Assembly (NCBI RefSeq): GCF_029854195.1
Contig: NZ_CP122960.1
Span: 1,122,001-1,186,000, forward strand
DNA from: Amylibacter sp. IMCC11727
GTDB taxonomy: Bacteria > Pseudomonadota > Alphaproteobacteria > Rhodobacterales > Rhodobacteraceae
Direction of reading: 5' to 3'
Length of the DNA: 64,000 nucleotides
Position 1 is the stretch's first letter. Each line of letters begins with the position of its first letter. The translations under genes were made by a program, and so were the position numbers. This document shows positions 62,123 to 64,000 of the stretch, piece by piece. The notes under the pieces are model-generated. The model did no database searches, was not told the DNA's origin, and saw only the letters and a program-made list of their open reading frames with translations.

Positions 62123-63121
62123 ATGGAACAGGTTGCACAAACTACTTCCCCGCATATCCCTGTTTTGTTGGACCCCATTTTGGATGCTGTATCACCTGTG
62201 TCTGGCCGTTGGGTTGATGGCACATTTGGGGCGGGCGGATATACACGGGCCTTGTTGGATGCGGGTGCGACGACTGTTTTTGCCATTGATCGGGATCCCG
62301 AAGTGTTTGAACGGGCCAAAACGTGGTCGGGTGAATACGGTGATCGGCTGCAATTGGTCGAAGGCACTTTTGGGCAGATGGATGCCTTGCTCGATGGTCC
62401 GATGGACGGTGTGGTGCTGGATATCGGTGTGTCGTCCATGCAGATAGATCAGGCAGAGCGCGGTTTTTCGTTTCAAAAAGATGGTCCGCTCGACATGCGG
62501 ATGAGCCAATCAGGCCAATCGGCGGCGGATGTTGTGAACCATGCGTCCGAGGCGGAATTGGCCGATATTCTGTTTCAATACGGGGAAGAGCGCGCATCGC
62601 GCCGCATCGCCAAAGCGATGGTGGATGCGCGAAAAATTGCGCCCGTGTTAACCACGTCTCAGCTGGTGGATATCATCGAAAAAACCCTGCCAAAATCAAA
62701 ACCAGGCATGGCGCATCCCGCAACGCGGTCTTTTCAAGCGTTGCGCATTGCGGTGAATGATGAGCTGGGTCAATTGGTGCGCGGGCTTTATGCAGCCGAG
62801 GCCATTTTGGCCGCGGGTGGTGTGCTGGCAGTGGTGACGTTCCATTCCTTAGAGGATCGGATTGTGAAGCGGTTTTTGGCCGCGCGATCAGGGTCCAAAC
62901 CCAAGGGCAACCGTTGGGCGCCCGAAGAGGCGCGCGATGATCCGCAGTTTGAGTTGATGGGGCGCAAGGCCATTTCGGCGCGCGATGATGAGTTAGCGGC
63001 AAATCCGCGTGCGCGGTCGGCCAAGTTACGTGTGGCGCGTCGTACTGAAGCGCCAGTGGGAGAGGTGGATTTTGGCGGGTTAGGTTTGCCAAAATTGAGT
63101 TTGAAGAGTGTAAGTCAATGA
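62123..63121 (+). CDS. rsmH: 16S rRNA (cytosine1402-N4)-methyltransferase
   Basis: 332 residues from ATG 62123 (MEQVAQTTSPHIPVLLDPIL). SAM-binding segment WVDGTFGAGGYTRALLDAG, then DGVVLDIGVSSMQIDQAERG, GPLDMRMSQSGQSAADVVN and C-terminal VTFHSLEDRIVKRFL. It methylates C1402 in the ribosomal P site. The longer frame from 62081 overlaps mraZ and is not needed. Its stop overlaps ftsL by four bases. Confidence 0.96.
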   Translation: MEQVAQTTSPHIPVLLDPILDAVSPVSGRWVDGTFGAGGYTRALLDAGATTVFAIDRDPEVFERAKTWSGEYGDRLQLVEGTFGQMDALLDGPMDGVVLDIGVSSMQIDQAERGFSFQKDGPLDMRMSQSGQSAADVVNHASEAELADILFQYGEERASRRIAKAMVDARKIAPVLTTSQLVDIIEKTLPKSKPGMAHPATRSFQALRIAVNDELGQLVRGLYAAEAILAAGGVLAVVTFHSLEDRIVKRFLAARSGSKPKGNRWAPEEARDDPQFELMGRKAISARDDELAANPRARSAKLRVARRTEAPVGEVDFGGLGLPKLSLKSVSQ

Positions 63122-63483
63122 AAACATTTCTTTATATCTTTTGTGGAGCCATCGTGATCAGCGTGGCCTATTGGGCCTACAAAGAGAATTATCGCACCCA
63201 AGCCAGCTTGCGCCGTGTCGCGGATTTGCAGCAACAAATCGCGGCGGAGCGTGAGGCAATTTCTGTACTGACAGCGGAATGGGCGTATTTGAACCGCCCT
63301 GAACGTTTGCGCGATTTGGTTGATTTGAACTATGATGAATTGGGCCTGCTGCCATTAATGCCAGAGCATTTTGCCGAGGTGGAGTTGGTGTCTTATCCGC
63401 AGGTCACAATCGAACCGAATGAAATATCCGATCCTGTTTCCACCAGTGGCCGCACCGCGGGCCCAGATAAGGAGTTCCCATAA
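63118..63483 (+). CDS. ftsL: Cell division protein FtsL
   Basis: 121 residues: a short N-terminus, one membrane helix (about 3-20, FLYIFCGAIVISVAYWAY) and a periplasmic coiled coil (RRVADLQQQIAAEREAISVL). It links FtsB and FtsQ at the division septum. Low sequence conservation is normal; position between rsmH and ftsI and the topology make the call. ATGA overlap with rsmH and TAATG with ftsI. Confidence 0.88.
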   Translation: MKTFLYIFCGAIVISVAYWAYKENYRTQASLRRVADLQQQIAAEREAISVLTAEWAYLNRPERLRDLVDLNYDELGLLPLMPEHFAEVELVSYPQVTIEPNEISDPVSTSGRTAGPDKEFP

Positions 63484-64000
63484 TGCGAACGCCCCTGCGC
63501 CCCCTTGCTCGTGTATTGGACGCCCGTGAAAAAGGGGAAAACCCTGATGTGATCGAGGCCGAAGAACGGGCCATTCGCAATGTGAAGGTGCAAATGAAAA
63601 TGCGCCGTCGCGCCGAAAGCCGTTTGCTGGTTTTGGGTGTGTTCTTTTTCGCCGCGTTTTTGGTGGTGGGTGCGCGTATGGCCACATTGGCGGCCACGGA
63701 ACCGCGTGAACCAGTTTCCACGGCGTCGATCCCGCAGATTGCCAACCAGCGGGCCGATATTATTGATCGCAACGGCGAAGTTTTGGCAACGAACCTTGCC
63801 ACTACGGCGCTTTATGCGCAGCCGCCTTTGATGGTGGATCCTGCTGCAGCTGCCGAAGGATTGGCGCAAATTTTCCCCGATCTGGATTTGGAAAAGCTGC
63901 GCAAGGATTTCAGCGGTAAACGCAAATTCCTGTGGATCAAAAAGAAAATTAGCCCTGAGCAACAACAGCTTGTTCACGATTTGGGTGAGCCAGGTCTGTT
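63483..64000 (+). CDS. ftsI: Peptidoglycan transpeptidase FtsI (5' part)
   Basis: The first 172 residues are inside the window, without stop; the gene runs off the right edge. A cytoplasmic basic N-terminus (to about 40) leads to the membrane helix LLVLGVFFFAAFLVVGARM and the N-terminal PBP dimerisation domain, with the conserved RADIIDRNGEVLATNLATT. The serine active site is beyond the window. It makes septal peptidoglycan as part of the divisome. Confidence 0.93.
   Translation, partial: MRTPLRPLARVLDAREKGENPDVIEAEERAIRNVKVQMKMRRRAESRLLVLGVFFFAAFLVVGARMATLAATEPREPVSTASIPQIANQRADIIDRNGEVLATNLATTALYAQPPLMVDPAAAAEGLAQIFPDLDLEKLRKDFSGKRKFLWIKKKISPEQQQLVHDLGEPGL

Overview
This window looks like the chromosome of a marine-type alphaproteobacterium of the Rhodobacterales (Roseobacter group). 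The evidence is gene content and order: a TAXI-type TRAP transporter with fused permease, a homoprotocatechuate (hpa) cluster, an rnpB gene directly behind an ampD-like amidase, the mraZ-rsmH-ftsL-ftsI start of the division cluster, DUF1127 and DUF2927 proteins, and a REP-like GC-rich intergenic repeat of the kind seen in these genomes. Protein identities are from reading motifs; no database search was run.

Layout. 1-3969: an unassigned left flank, a complete IS66-family element (411-2831, tnpA-tnpB-tnpC on the minus strand) and an RTX-type calcium-binding repeat protein whose 5' end is cut off by the element. 3994-12058: minus-strand MFS transporter, TRAP permease and TAXI binding protein (separated by a strong hairpin attenuator), helicase HrpB and a DUF3108 protein. 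12187-14720: meaB, rpmB, a PCuAC copper chaperone and thymidine kinase. 14721-17222: a long non-coding stretch, an XRE regulator and a translationally coupled pair made of a LuxI-like GNAT enzyme and a LuxR-like regulator that lacks the usual acyl-homoserine-lactone contact residues. 17410-28825: carB, a phosphatase-fold protein, pabB-pabC-CPBP protease, a methyltransferase, aspS, a membrane-anchored NYN nuclease, an L,D-transpeptidase and a thioredoxin-like protein.

28837-32415: hpaD-hpaE-hpaF on the minus strand, diverging from hpaR, with two matching TTAA-N4-TTAA palindromes in the divergent promoter. 32525-41832: an unassigned protein, tRNA-Gly(GCC), a metallophosphoesterase, an SH3b protein, pyruvate carboxylase, a UvrD/PcrA helicase and an M50 protease. 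42009-44869: a DUF1127 protein, a probable small RNA with two hairpins exposing CCUCCC loops (resembling the 'cuckoo'/CcsR anti-Shine-Dalgarno RNAs), and a tungstate ABC transporter. 44978-47742: Mrp/ApbC, L33, EF-P and a small conserved protein.

47807-55491 is the most unusual region: seven tightly packed minus-strand genes (XpaC-like, TelA, a DUF2927 lipoprotein, an SPFH protein with a C-terminal GYF domain, cytochrome b561, a zinc-ribbon membrane protein and rhomboid), with terC just upstream. It resembles the membrane-stress module around Bacillus ydjG-ydjI together with Ter-type proteins and could be one functional system. 55753-64000: a cold-shock protein, RluB-type pseudouridine synthase, tadA, gatC-gatA, a lipoprotein, amidase, RNase P RNA, and the dcw cluster start, whose long leader carries helically phased TGGGA-type repeats resembling MraZ boxes plus a 13-bp hairpin.
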